From Pseudooctadecabacter jejudonensis (GTDB lineage: Bacteria; Pseudomonadota; Alphaproteobacteria; Rhodobacterales; Rhodobacteraceae), in assembly GCF_900172275.1 (NCBI RefSeq), contig NZ_FWFT01000001.1:1-64000 (forward strand): 64,000 bases of DNA, written 5' to 3'. Under the pieces are notes generated by a model. It had not been told where the DNA came from, made no database searches, and saw only the letters and a list, made by a program, of their open reading frames with translations. The translations under genes and the position numbers were made by a program. This document shows positions 9,063 through 17,458 of this stretch, in pieces. The number at the start of each line of letters is the position of its first letter. The first letter of the stretch is position 1.

Positions 9063-9925
9063 TACAGATCGATCCGGAGGCCGTCGCGCCCCACGATCAG
9101 TTCACCGTCATAGTGATCCGCGCAGGCGGCGTGCCATTGGGCCTCGCCAAAGGTCGGATCGTCGGACGGGATGAGGTGGGACAGTGCCAGCCGTTTCGCC
9201 CCGGCCTTGGCTGCGGTTTTGGCCGCGTCATGGGCGAAGGTGTGCGACCGCAGCCAATGGGCCATCAGTTTGTCGTTGCCGGTGCCGTTGCCGACGCGGT
9301 CCAGCAAGGACGGCAGGGCTGCGTCCAACATGGCCTCGTGGATCAGCAGATCTGCCCCGCGCGCGAAGTCCTCCATCGCAGCGATAGGGGCCGTGTCACC
9401 GGAGAAGACGACGTGATGGGTGGCGGTTTTGAACGAAAAGGCAAAGCTGTCGATCAAGGGCGGATGTGCGGTGCGCATGGCGGTGACGGTCAGCCCGTCG
9501 TGATCCAGAACCGTGCCCGCATCGACCACATGGATGCGCACGAAACTGCGCAGATCCTCGCGGCCATCGTCGTCGATCCGAAGATCGATGTCGGCCTTCA
9601 TGGAGGCCAGGAAACCGTCCCAATAGGCTTGCAGGCCGTCTGGGCCATAGACATCAACGGGCGTGACCAGCCCAGAACACCACGCGGTGTGGATGAGGGG
9701 GCCCAGTTCGATGTAGTGATCCGAATGCAGGTGGCTGATCAGAATGGTTGAGAGGCGTTTGAGGAGAAACCCCTGATCAACCAGCCCCCGCGTGACACCC
9801 AATCCGCAGTCTACTACGATCTGGCGGCCGCCCATGACGCACAGGTTGGATGTGGGCATGGACGATCCTTGCCGCACCGATGGCCCCCCCTTTGTGCCCA
9901 ACAGGGCCACATAATTTTCCGTCAT
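9062..9925 (-). CDS. MBL-fold metallohydrolase (RNase Z/arylsulfatase-like)
   Basis: A 287-residue metallo-beta-lactamase-fold protein. The zinc motif HLHSDH is at residues 65-70, followed by VVFSGDT (bridging Asp) and a distal ALSHLIP histidine. The N-terminal LGTKGGP and long interdomain segment resemble tRNase-Z-like hydrolases of small molecules rather than true RNase Z. It lies between two aminotransferase genes in the iclR operon (11 bases after the upstream gene, 1-base overlap with the next), so an intermediate of that pathway is the likely substrate. Confidence 0.85.
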   Translation of the reverse strand: MTENYVALLGTKGGPSVRQGSSMPTSNLCVMGGRQIVVDCGLGVTRGLVDQGFLLKRLSTILISHLHSDHYIELGPLIHTAWCSGLVTPVDVYGPDGLQAYWDGFLASMKADIDLRIDDDGREDLRSFVRIHVVDAGTVLDHDGLTVTAMRTAHPPLIDSFAFSFKTATHHVVFSGDTAPIAAMEDFARGADLLIHEAMLDAALPSLLDRVGNGTGNDKLMAHWLRSHTFAHDAAKTAAKAGAKRLALSHLIPSDDPTFGEAQWHAACADHYDGELIVGRDGLRIDL

Positions 9926-9936
9926 ATCAGGGCCTT

Positions 9937-11283
9937 TCAGGCTGCGGCAAAACCGGCATCGAGTGCGGTCAGGATGGTGGTGGCGTCCGTCTCAGACAAG
10001 ATCAGAGGGGGCGACAGGATCAGGTTCGGGCCGGAGACACGGACCATGGCACCGTTTTGATAGGCGACCTCCTGGACGGTTTGGGCTGTGGCTGCATCGA
10101 TCGGCTTTTTGGTGGCGCGGTCGCTGACCATTTCCATAGCTGTCATCAGGCCATACCCCCCGCGCACGTCACCGATGATGTCGTATTTCTCCATCAACGC
10201 CCTGCAGCCTTCGTAAAGTTGGGTGCCCCTCGCGGCAGCGTTCTGCGGCACGTTCAGACGTTGGGTTTCGGCCAGACAGGCCAGGGCAGCGGCGGCCCCA
10301 ACGGGGTGGCCGGAATAGGTGTAGCCGTGGCCGATCTTGGCGTTTGGATTGTCTTCGAACACGTCGAGCATCCGTTGCCCCATCATGACAGCGCCAAAGG
10401 GGAAGTATCCGTTGGTGATCGCCTTGGCCGTGGCCATCATGTCAGGCTGGATGCCCCACAGCCGCGCACCGGACCATGCGCCGGTGCGGCCATAGGCGGT
10501 GATGACCTCGTCGGTGATCAGCAGGATGCCATGGCGGTTGCAGATGTCCTGGACGGCGGGGGCAAAGCTGGGGTGGGGCGGGATGACGCCGCCGGCCCCC
10601 AAGATAGGTTCCATGATCATGGCCGCGATGGTGCCCGCACCTTGGAACGCGATTTCGTCCTCAAGCGCCTGCAGACAAAGCTGCGCAAGCGCCTCGGGGT
10701 CCGTTTCATTGAACGGATTGCGATAGGTGTAGGGGGCGGGGATGTGGAAACAGCCAGGCAAAAGGGGTTCATAGGCGGTGCGGAAATTCGCGTTGCCGTT
10801 GACGGAGGCGCCGCCGATATGCGTGCCGTGATAACCCTTTTTCAGGCTGAGAAACTTGGTCCGTCCGGCCTCGCCGCGCAATTTGTGATACTGCCGCGCC
10901 AGCCGCAGAGAGGTTTCGACGGAGTCCGACCCGCCCGAGGTGAAGAACGCGCGGCTGAGGCCATCTGGCGCGAAGAACTTTGACAGCTCATACGACAGCT
11001 CAATCGAGACATCGTTCGTCGTGCCGCGGAATGTGGAATAATAGGGCAGAATATCGAGTTGCTGCGCGATTGCGTCTTTGACGGGCTGGCAGGAATAGCC
11101 AAGGTTCACGTTCCACAGGCCGCCCACGCCATCGACCACGCGGTGCCCGTCAATGTCGGTGATCGAGACACCGTCGGCACCGGTGATGATCGTCGGCGGC
11201 GCATCGGCGCTGTCTTTTGGCGATGTCATCGGGTGCCACATCAGGCGGCCATTGTGTTCCTTCAGGAAGTTTGAATCTTTCAT
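9937..11283 (-). CDS. class III aminotransferase (omega-amino acid:pyruvate type)
   Basis: This 448-residue PLP enzyme has D258 in ITDEVITAYGRTG and the Schiff-base K287 in ATAKAITNGYFPFGAVM. The Tyr/Gly-rich cofactor region (SGGSDSVETSLRLAR) is intact. These features fit pyruvate-dependent transaminases of beta-alanine, putrescine or similar amines. The ATG at 11283 is chosen because it overlaps the iclR stop (ATGA); a longer frame begins at 11328 inside iclR. Amino donor cannot be fixed from sequence. Confidence 0.88.
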   Translation of the reverse strand: MKDSNFLKEHNGRLMWHPMTSPKDSADAPPTIITGADGVSITDIDGHRVVDGVGGLWNVNLGYSCQPVKDAIAQQLDILPYYSTFRGTTNDVSIELSYELSKFFAPDGLSRAFFTSGGSDSVETSLRLARQYHKLRGEAGRTKFLSLKKGYHGTHIGGASVNGNANFRTAYEPLLPGCFHIPAPYTYRNPFNETDPEALAQLCLQALEDEIAFQGAGTIAAMIMEPILGAGGVIPPHPSFAPAVQDICNRHGILLITDEVITAYGRTGAWSGARLWGIQPDMMATAKAITNGYFPFGAVMMGQRMLDVFEDNPNAKIGHGYTYSGHPVGAAAALACLAETQRLNVPQNAAARGTQLYEGCRALMEKYDIIGDVRGGYGLMTAMEMVSDRATKKPIDAATAQTVQEVAYQNGAMVRVSGPNLILSPPLILSETDATTILTALDAGFAAA

Positions 11284-12089
11284 GATGTGCGTTCCAATGC
11301 GTTTGAATGTGTCAAAGAGCGGGCCCATGCGGCCTCAATTCCTGGGGGGATGGTGCCGCCCCAGTTGCGGGTGATGTTGCGGGCGGCGGTGACCAGTTCG
11401 GATTTGATGAGCTGTTCCAGGTCGGGGGTGAAGCGCGTGGCGACGCTGGCCACGGCGACCGCACCGGCAAGATGGCCGCTGTGGTCAAAGACGGGGGCGG
11501 ACAGGCTTTGGATTTCGGCCTCATAGGTCTGGTTGGCGCGGCCAAACCCAGTGTCGCGGATGCTGGATACCAGGGCGGCCAGATCCGTTTGCGTCGTTGG
11601 TGTCGCCGCGGTGAACCCGCTCAGGGATGCCACCGCCACGTCAAACAAATCCTGAGGTCCAAAGGCAACGGCGCACAGGCCCGAGGCTGTTGCGTGCAGC
11701 GGGAAGGTGTTGATGTCGATCACGGCGCGGATGCTGTTGTGGGGGGCCTCGCAGGCGCACAACCCATAGAGCGTCTGCCCCGACAGAACGGTGACATGGG
11801 CGGTTTCGCCTGTAGCATCGGCCAGCGCGGACAGGACGGGTTTTGCCCCGTCCTTGCGCGGCACTGTCGCCTCGCGCAGTTGGGCCAGCTGCATCAGGGC
11901 GGGGCCCAGCCGGTAGTGTTTGGTTGCGGGGTTCTGTTCGACAAATCCCGCCGTTTCAAGGGCCTGAAGGTGGCGATAGGTCGTCGCCTTATCCCGCCCC
12001 GCCATCCGGCACAGCTGTGACAGCCCGATCTCAGGCTGGGAGGCCGAGAAATGCGTCAGAAGCGACAGGGCTTTGGTGGTGGAGGACAT
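11280..12089 (-). CDS. IclR-family transcriptional regulator
   Basis: A 269-residue regulator with an N-terminal winged helix (residues ~5-65, recognition segment DKATTYRHLQALETAGFV) and a C-terminal IclR effector domain (from ~80). It is the first gene of the leftward aminotransferase operon and diverges from the aldehyde dehydrogenase operon. An inverted repeat at 12166-12182 between the two start regions is the obvious operator candidate. Effector unknown, probably a substrate of the amine pathway. Confidence 0.93.
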   Translation of the reverse strand: MSSTTKALSLLTHFSASQPEIGLSQLCRMAGRDKATTYRHLQALETAGFVEQNPATKHYRLGPALMQLAQLREATVPRKDGAKPVLSALADATGETAHVTVLSGQTLYGLCACEAPHNSIRAVIDINTFPLHATASGLCAVAFGPQDLFDVAVASLSGFTAATPTTQTDLAALVSSIRDTGFGRANQTYEAEIQSLSAPVFDHSGHLAGAVAVASVATRFTPDLEQLIKSELVTAARNITRNWGGTIPPGIEAAWARSLTHSNALERTS

Positions 12090-12165
12090 GATGGGCCTTC
12101 AGCATGGGCGAACACAAAAAAAGTTTGACACATGGGGTTAATCAAGACAAGCTTTTTGAAACGTC

Positions 12166-12182
12166 GGTTCATTATGTGAACC
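12166..12182. promoter_or_regulatory. inverted repeat, candidate IclR operator
   Basis: GGTTCA-TTATG-TGAACC is a perfect 6-bp inverted repeat with a 5-bp spacer, 77 bases upstream of iclR and 143 upstream of the aldehyde dehydrogenase gene. The preceding TTGAAACG adds a partial half-site. Size and form are typical for IclR-family sites. Confidence 0.55.
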
Positions 12183-12199
12183 AGATAGCGGAGGCAGGA

Positions 12200-12304
12200 A
12201 TGTTCAAGCGCACCACATCCATGTCGGCACGGGCGCTGGCCACGCCCTTGTTGGCGATTGGTGTGCGGGGCCTCGCAGCCCACAGACAGCCAAGACATAT
12301 ATGA
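12200..12304 (+). pseudogene. short ORF with signal-peptide-like sequence, possible relic of an exported protein gene
   Basis: An ATG preceded by GGAGGCAGGA opens a 34-codon frame. It reads like a Sec signal peptide: basic MFKR start, hydrophobic ALATPLLAIGV, then GLAA. After that the frame becomes RQPRHI and stops. In the +1 frame the sequence after GLAA reads DSQDIYDGE, which looks more like a mature N-terminus. This suggests a solute-binding protein gene lost by frameshift and deletion just before the dehydrogenase gene. A functional leader peptide cannot be excluded. Confidence 0.35.
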
Positions 12305-12324
12305 CGGCGAGACAAGGGTGACCC

Positions 12325-13809
12325 ATGGACCAGACCAAGATTGACGCGTTGCGTGCGCAGCCCGTAGCCGGTTTTGACCATTTGATTGATGGAAAACATG
12401 TGCCGTCTTCGGACGGTGGCCGGATGGAGGTTATCTCTCCCATTGACGGGACGGTTCTGACGACCACTGCGGCGGGGACGGCGGCGGACATGGAGGCCGC
12501 GATTGCCTCGGCCCGTGCCGCGTTTGAAGATGGGCGCTGGGCCGGGCAGCCCCCTGCGGCCCGCAAGAAGGTGCTTTTGAAATGGGCTGATCTGATTGAG
12601 GCCAACGCGCTGGAATTGGCGGTGTTGGGCGTGCGCGACAACGGGACCGAGATCGGCATGGCTCTCAAGGCGGAGCCAGGGTCGGCGGCTGGTACGATCC
12701 GCTATTACGCGGAGGCTTTGGACAAACTCTATGGTGAAATCGCGGCCACCCCGGGTGATATTCTGGCGATGATCCACAAGGAGCCCGTGGGCGTGGTCGG
12801 CGCGATCATCCCGTGGAACTTCCCCATGATGATTGGCGCGTGGAAGTTGGGGCCTGCCTTGGCCATGGGCAATTCGGTCGTGCTCAAGCCTTCTGAAACG
12901 GCGTCACTGTCGTTGATGCGCATGGCTGAGCTGGCGTTGGAGGCCGGTTTGCCCCCCGGTGTGTTGAACGCCGTCACGGGCGAGGGCCGCGTGGTGGGGG
13001 AGGCCATGGGCCTGTCCATGGATGTGGATGTGCTGGTGTTCACCGGGTCGGGTGCCACAGGGCGTCGGCTGATGGAGTATTCTGCGCGGTCCAACATGAA
13101 ACGGGTGTATCTGGAGTTGGGCGGCAAATCCCCCAACATCGTTTTTGCAGATGCGCCCAACCTTGAGGAGGCGGCCAAGGTCGCGGCGGGCGGAATTTTC
13201 CGCAATTCGGGTCAGGTGTGTGTCGCGGGGTCGCGCTTGCTGGTTGAGGCGGCCATCCATGACGAATTTGTCGCAGCTGTTGCCAAAGCGGCCGTGGCGA
13301 TGCGCGTGGGCGATCCGTTAAAGGTCGACACCCACATCGGGGCGGTGAATTCCGAAGGTCAGTTGAAGGCCAATCTTGGCTTTGTGGACACGGCCACATC
13401 CGAAGGCGGGCAGGTTATCACCGGTGGCGGGCGCATTCTGGAGGACACGGGCGGCTTTTACATGGCCCCCACGATCATCACCGGCGTGGCCCGCGACGCG
13501 ACGCTGGCCCAGAAGGAGGTGTTTGGCCCCGTTCTGGCCGTGACGCCGTTCGAGACGGAGGAGGAGGCCATTTCGCTTGCCAATTCAACCGTTTATGGCC
13601 TGGCCGGGGCCGCGTGGACATCGAACCTTGGCCGCGCGCACAGGATGGTCCGCGCGGTGCGCACGGGCGTGATGCATATCAACACGTATGGCGGCGCGGA
13701 TGGCACTGTGCCCTTGGGAGGGGTCGGCCAGTCGGGCAACGGGGCGGATAAGTCCCTGCATGCGATTGAGAAATACGTGAACCTTAAAACCGCGTGGATC
13801 AAACTATGA
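12325..13809 (+). CDS. NAD(P)-dependent aldehyde dehydrogenase (PuuC/gamma-aminobutyraldehyde type)
   Basis: This 494-residue ALDH-superfamily protein has the catalytic C299 in NSGQVCVAGSR, general base E264 in LELGGKSPN, the cofactor segment VFTGSGATGR and the oxyanion segment IIPWNFP. Such enzymes oxidise aldehydes from amine catabolism to acids. It diverges from iclR and is followed by an overlapping Tm-1-like gene. It is well placed to take the aldehyde made by the aminotransferases or phospho-lyase on the other side. The start region has no strong Shine-Dalgarno site. Confidence 0.9.
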   Translation: MDQTKIDALRAQPVAGFDHLIDGKHVPSSDGGRMEVISPIDGTVLTTTAAGTAADMEAAIASARAAFEDGRWAGQPPAARKKVLLKWADLIEANALELAVLGVRDNGTEIGMALKAEPGSAAGTIRYYAEALDKLYGEIAATPGDILAMIHKEPVGVVGAIIPWNFPMMIGAWKLGPALAMGNSVVLKPSETASLSLMRMAELALEAGLPPGVLNAVTGEGRVVGEAMGLSMDVDVLVFTGSGATGRRLMEYSARSNMKRVYLELGGKSPNIVFADAPNLEEAAKVAAGGIFRNSGQVCVAGSRLLVEAAIHDEFVAAVAKAAVAMRVGDPLKVDTHIGAVNSEGQLKANLGFVDTATSEGGQVITGGGRILEDTGGFYMAPTIITGVARDATLAQKEVFGPVLAVTPFETEEEAISLANSTVYGLAGAAWTSNLGRAHRMVRAVRTGVMHINTYGGADGTVPLGGVGQSGNGADKSLHAIEKYVNLKTAWIKL

Positions 13810-15038
13810 CAGACAAAACCATTCTGGTCATCGGCACCTATGACACCAAAGATGATGAACTGAGCTTTCTGGCGGGGGTGATCCGCGATCAGGGGGGACG
13901 GGTTGTGACCATGGATGTGTCCGTGCTGGGCGATCCATCACAGCCCACCGATTATTCCAAACATGCTGTGGCCGAAGAGGGCGGCAGCACCATTCAGGCC
14001 GCGATCGACAGTGGCGATGAAAACCACGCGATGCAGATCATGGCGAAGGGTGCAAGCCTATTGGCCGCGCGGCTGCATGCCGAAGGTGTGTTTGACGGCA
14101 TGATCGTGCTGGGTGGGACGATGGGCACTGATTTGGCGCTTGATGTGGCTTCGGCCCTTCCGCTGGGGGTGCCGAAATACATCGTGTCGACTGTGTCTTT
14201 TTCCCCGCTGATCCCAGCAGACCGATTGGCGGCGGACACGCAGATGATCCTTTGGGCCGGGGGGCTTTATGGGCTGAACTCTGTGTGCAGGTCGTCGCTG
14301 TCACAGGCGGCGGGCGCTGTGTTGGGGGCCGCGCGTGCGGTCCAGAAAATGGACCCTACGAAGCCTTTGGTGGGCATGATGTCGCTGGGCACATCTGCAT
14401 TGAAATACGTCATCCCGTTGAAACCCGCCCTGGAAGAGCGCGGGTTTGAAGTGGCCGTGTTCCACGCCACCGGCATGGGGGGGCGGGCGTTTGAAAGCCT
14501 TGCCGGGCAGGGGGCCTTTGCCTGTGTGATGGATTTCTGCACGCAAGAGCTGGGTAACCACATCCATGGATCGAACATATCGGCAGGGGCGGATCGTTTG
14601 ACGAATGCGGGCCGGACGGGCACGCCGCAGATTGTGGCGCCTGGCTGTTATGATCTGGTTGATGTTGTCGGCTGGCAGCCGATTGATGCCAAGTGGGACG
14701 CGCATATGAAACATGCGCACAACCGGTTGCTGACGTCGATTGTGTTGCAGCCCGCAGAAACGAAGCAGGTCGCGCGCGCCCATTGCGCGCAGCTGGCAAA
14801 GGCCAAAGGCCCGACCGCGCTGATCCTGCCAGAACAGGGCCTTGGCGAATGGGACCGGGAAGGGGCCGATCTGCACAATCCCCAAGGGCTGAGCGCATTT
14901 CTGGCAGAGGTCGAGGCACAGGCCCCCGACACCATCACACTCCACCGCATCCCGTGTCACATCAACGATTCCGCCTTTGCGGACAAAGCGTTGAAGATCT
15001 TTGACGGCTGGTGCGCGGATGGCACCATCACGGTCTAA
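13806..15038 (+). CDS. Tm-1-like ATP-binding protein (UPF0261 family)
   Basis: A protein of 410 residues with the UPF0261/Tm-1 N-domain pattern: VIGTYDTKDDELSFL at the start, IVLGGTMGTDLAL near 100, and HATGMGGRAFE near 220. Named after the tomato Tm-1 resistance protein; the bacterial function is not established. It starts within the ALDH stop (ATGA), hence the start at 13806 and not the earlier in-frame ATG at 13794. Usually a TIM-barrel PEP-hydrolase-family partner follows this gene; none is present here. Its stop overlaps that of the converging hpaR by a few bases. Confidence 0.85.
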   Translation: MTDKTILVIGTYDTKDDELSFLAGVIRDQGGRVVTMDVSVLGDPSQPTDYSKHAVAEEGGSTIQAAIDSGDENHAMQIMAKGASLLAARLHAEGVFDGMIVLGGTMGTDLALDVASALPLGVPKYIVSTVSFSPLIPADRLAADTQMILWAGGLYGLNSVCRSSLSQAAGAVLGAARAVQKMDPTKPLVGMMSLGTSALKYVIPLKPALEERGFEVAVFHATGMGGRAFESLAGQGAFACVMDFCTQELGNHIHGSNISAGADRLTNAGRTGTPQIVAPGCYDLVDVVGWQPIDAKWDAHMKHAHNRLLTSIVLQPAETKQVARAHCAQLAKAKGPTALILPEQGLGEWDREGADLHNPQGLSAFLAEVEAQAPDTITLHRIPCHINDSAFADKALKIFDGWCADGTITV

Positions 15039-15472
15039 TCCTGCGCGCCAGGATCCAGCCGTGTCAGAAGGTCGAGAAGGGTTTCATACTCTGCCGCGCC
15101 CAAGATGTCCTTGAACCCTTCCGCGATCTGCGCCGCTTGGGGGGCGTGGTCATTGATAATGCGCTGACCGGCTGCGGTGATTTCGATCAACTGACGGCGG
15201 CGGTCCTGGTCGTCGCGGGTCTGGGTGACAAAGCCCTTGTCGCGCAACGTGGCCGCGATGCGTGTCAGGCTGGGGAACAGAAGGCTTGATCTGTCGGCAA
15301 GCGTCTTTGTGTCCATCCGGCCAAAATCAGCCAAAACACGCAGAACGCGCCACTGTTGTTCGGTGATGCTGGTTTCTGACAACATGTCCCGAATGGGGGC
15401 CATCACGCCTTCCCGCGCGCGGATGAGGGCGATGGGAAGGGATCGGTTGGTGGAGGGAAGCGACTTTGACAT
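15035..15472 (-). CDS. hpaR: MarR-family regulator of homoprotocatechuate catabolism
   Basis: A winged-helix protein of 145 residues. The LRVLADFGRMDTKTLADRS and LLFPSLTRIAATL segments give the DNA-binding helices, and DDQDRRR the wing. Position divergent from hpaF with a palindrome between them matches HpaR, which represses the meta-cleavage operon until an aromatic acid binds. The ATG at 15472 (AGGA 5 bases before) is preferred; an in-frame start at 15508 would cover part of the promoter region. Confidence 0.85.
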   Translation of the reverse strand: MSKSLPSTNRSLPIALIRAREGVMAPIRDMLSETSITEQQWRVLRVLADFGRMDTKTLADRSSLLFPSLTRIAATLRDKGFVTQTRDDQDRRRQLIEITAAGQRIINDHAPQAAQIAEGFKDILGAAEYETLLDLLTRLDPGAQD

Positions 15473-15501
15473 GGGTCCTGAGATGCCCGCGATATGGATT
15501 G

Positions 15502-15550
15502 TTGACAACCGTTCTACCCATTAATTAACGTGCAACAATTAACATGTTAA
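15502..15550. promoter_or_regulatory. hpaR-hpaF divergent control region with 12-bp palindrome
   Basis: TTGACA at 15502-15507 is a good -35 for hpaF, with TTAACG 17 bases on as a weak -10. TTAACATGTTAA at 15539-15550 is a perfect palindrome ending 9 bases before the GTG start of hpaF. TTAATTAA at 15521-15528 is a second palindrome. Binding here by HpaR would block both genes. A near copy of this block lies at 6091-6107. Confidence 0.55.
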
Positions 15551-15559
15551 GGAAATGGA

Positions 15560-15949
15560 GTGCCGCACGTTCATATCGAGTATTCCGCCAACCTCGAAGA
15601 GGTCGTGGATATGGGGGCGTTGTGCGAGGCCATCCGTCAGGCGGCGGCGCACCTTGAGGCCTTCCCAACCGCGGGCATTCGTGTGCGGGCCATCCGCGTG
15701 GATCATGTGGCGATGGCCGATGGGGATGCCAAACACGGGTTTATCGATCTTTCAGTCCGACTGAGAGAGGGACGACCCGACGACGTCAAACACGACGCGA
15801 TCACGCGCATCTTTGCAGCCCTTCAAACCTTTATGGCCCCTGCGATGGACACCCGATCCATCGCGCTGTCCGCAGAGATGCGCGACATTGATGCGGCCCT
15901 TTCACCCAAATTTGGAAATGTCCGCGACCATATGGAGGACGGCACATGA
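15560..15949 (+). CDS. hpaF: 5-carboxymethyl-2-hydroxymuconate delta-isomerase
   Basis: A 129-residue protein matching the usual length of HpaF (about 126). It begins MPHVHIEYSANLE; after Met removal Pro1 becomes the catalytic base of this tautomerase-superfamily enzyme. It isomerises 5-carboxymethyl-2-hydroxymuconate in the homoprotocatechuate meta-cleavage route. The start is GTG with AAGGA 6 bases upstream. The stop overlaps the hpaE start. Confidence 0.92.
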   Translation: MPHVHIEYSANLEEVVDMGALCEAIRQAAAHLEAFPTAGIRVRAIRVDHVAMADGDAKHGFIDLSVRLREGRPDDVKHDAITRIFAALQTFMAPAMDTRSIALSAEMRDIDAALSPKFGNVRDHMEDGT

Positions 15950-17457
15950 GTGTTCTGGACGACAACATTTCAAAACTGGACGGCTTTTTGGCGCGGTTTC
16001 GTGAAACCGGCATTCAGAACCGGATTGCCGGTCAGGATGTGGCAGGGTCCCAGGGGGTGTTTCAGACGCTTTCGCCTGTTGATACGTCGGTGATCTGTGA
16101 CGTGGCCCATGGTGCGGCGGCGGATATTGATAAGGCCGCCAATGCCGCCCACGACGCGTTTGCCGCCTGGCGCGATCTGCCCGCAGCGGAACGCAGGCGG
16201 ATCATCATCCGCATCGCAGAAGGCATCGAAGCGCGCGCCGAAGAAATCGCGCTGTGCGAATGTTGGGACACGGGGCAGGCCTATAAATTCATGTCCAAGG
16301 CCGCCCTGCGCGGGGCCGAGAATTTCCGATATTTCGCCGATCAGGTCGTGCAGGCCCGCGACGGACAGCACCTGAAATCACCGACGTTGATGAACATTAC
16401 CACCCGTGTGCCCATTGGTCCCGTGGGCGTGATTACCCCATGGAATACGCCGTTCATGCTGTCGACGTGGAAGATCGCACCTGCGCTTGCTGCGGGATGT
16501 ACGGTTGTGCACAAGCCTGCCGAGGCCTCTCCGTTGACCGCGCGTTTGTTGGTGGAGATCGCCGAAGCGGCAGGCCTGCCGCCCGGTGTTCTGAACACGG
16601 TCAATGGCTTTGGGGAGGGCGCGGGCAAGGCGCTGTGCGAACACCCTAAGATCAAGGCGATTGCCTTTGTGGGCGAAAGCGGCACGGGGTCGAAAATCGT
16701 CAAACAGGGTGCCGATACGCTGAAGCGTAACCATCTGGAACTGGGCGGCAAGAACCCTGTGATCGTGTTTGACGATGCCGATCTTGATCGCGCCTTGGAT
16801 GCCGCGATTTTCATGATCTATTCGATCAACGGGGAACGCTGCACCTCATCCTCGCGCCTGTTGGTGCAAGACACGATCCGTGATGCGTTCGAGGCCAAGC
16901 TGGTGGAGCGGGTGAACGCGATCAAAGTGGGCCACCCGTTGGACCCAACAACCGAAGTCGGCCCGCTTGTATCGCAAGACCATTTCGACAAAGTGACCCG
17001 CTATTTTGATATCGCCACCCAAGAGGGCGCGACCATCGCCGCGGGCGGTGAGACTGTGGGCGACGCGGGCTATTTCGTCCGCCCGACGCTGTTTACGCAG
17101 GCCCATAACAAAATGCGCATCGCGCAAGAGGAAATCTTTGGCCCCGTGCTGACGTCCATTCCGTTTTCCACCGAGGCGGAGGCGTTGGAGATGGCCAACG
17201 ACACGGCCTACGGGTTGACGGGCTATCTGTGGACCAACGATCTGACCCGCGCCCTGCGCTTTACTGACACGTTGGAGGCGGGGATGATCTGGGTGAATTC
17301 CGAAAACGTCCGCCATCTGCCGACGCCGTTTGGCGGGGTGAAGGCCAGCGGCATCGGCCGCGACGGCGGTGATTGGTCGTTCGATTTCTACATGGAACAA
17401 AAGCACATCGGTTTTGCGACCGGTCAGCACAAGATCACCAAACTGGGAGCGCTCTAA
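15946..17457 (+). CDS. hpaE: 5-carboxymethyl-2-hydroxymuconate semialdehyde dehydrogenase
   Basis: This 503-residue aldehyde dehydrogenase has the catalytic C299 in NGERCTSSSRL, E265 in LELGGKNP, and the substrate/cofactor pocket segment ITPWNTPFML. It oxidises the ring-cleavage semialdehyde to the dicarboxylate using NAD+. Assignment among ALDHs rests on its place between hpaF and hpaD, with stop-start overlap to hpaF and one base to hpaD. Confidence 0.92.
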   Translation: MSVLDDNISKLDGFLARFRETGIQNRIAGQDVAGSQGVFQTLSPVDTSVICDVAHGAAADIDKAANAAHDAFAAWRDLPAAERRRIIIRIAEGIEARAEEIALCECWDTGQAYKFMSKAALRGAENFRYFADQVVQARDGQHLKSPTLMNITTRVPIGPVGVITPWNTPFMLSTWKIAPALAAGCTVVHKPAEASPLTARLLVEIAEAAGLPPGVLNTVNGFGEGAGKALCEHPKIKAIAFVGESGTGSKIVKQGADTLKRNHLELGGKNPVIVFDDADLDRALDAAIFMIYSINGERCTSSSRLLVQDTIRDAFEAKLVERVNAIKVGHPLDPTTEVGPLVSQDHFDKVTRYFDIATQEGATIAAGGETVGDAGYFVRPTLFTQAHNKMRIAQEEIFGPVLTSIPFSTEAEALEMANDTAYGLTGYLWTNDLTRALRFTDTLEAGMIWVNSENVRHLPTPFGGVKASGIGRDGGDWSFDFYMEQKHIGFATGQHKITKLGAL

Positions 17458-17458
17458 G

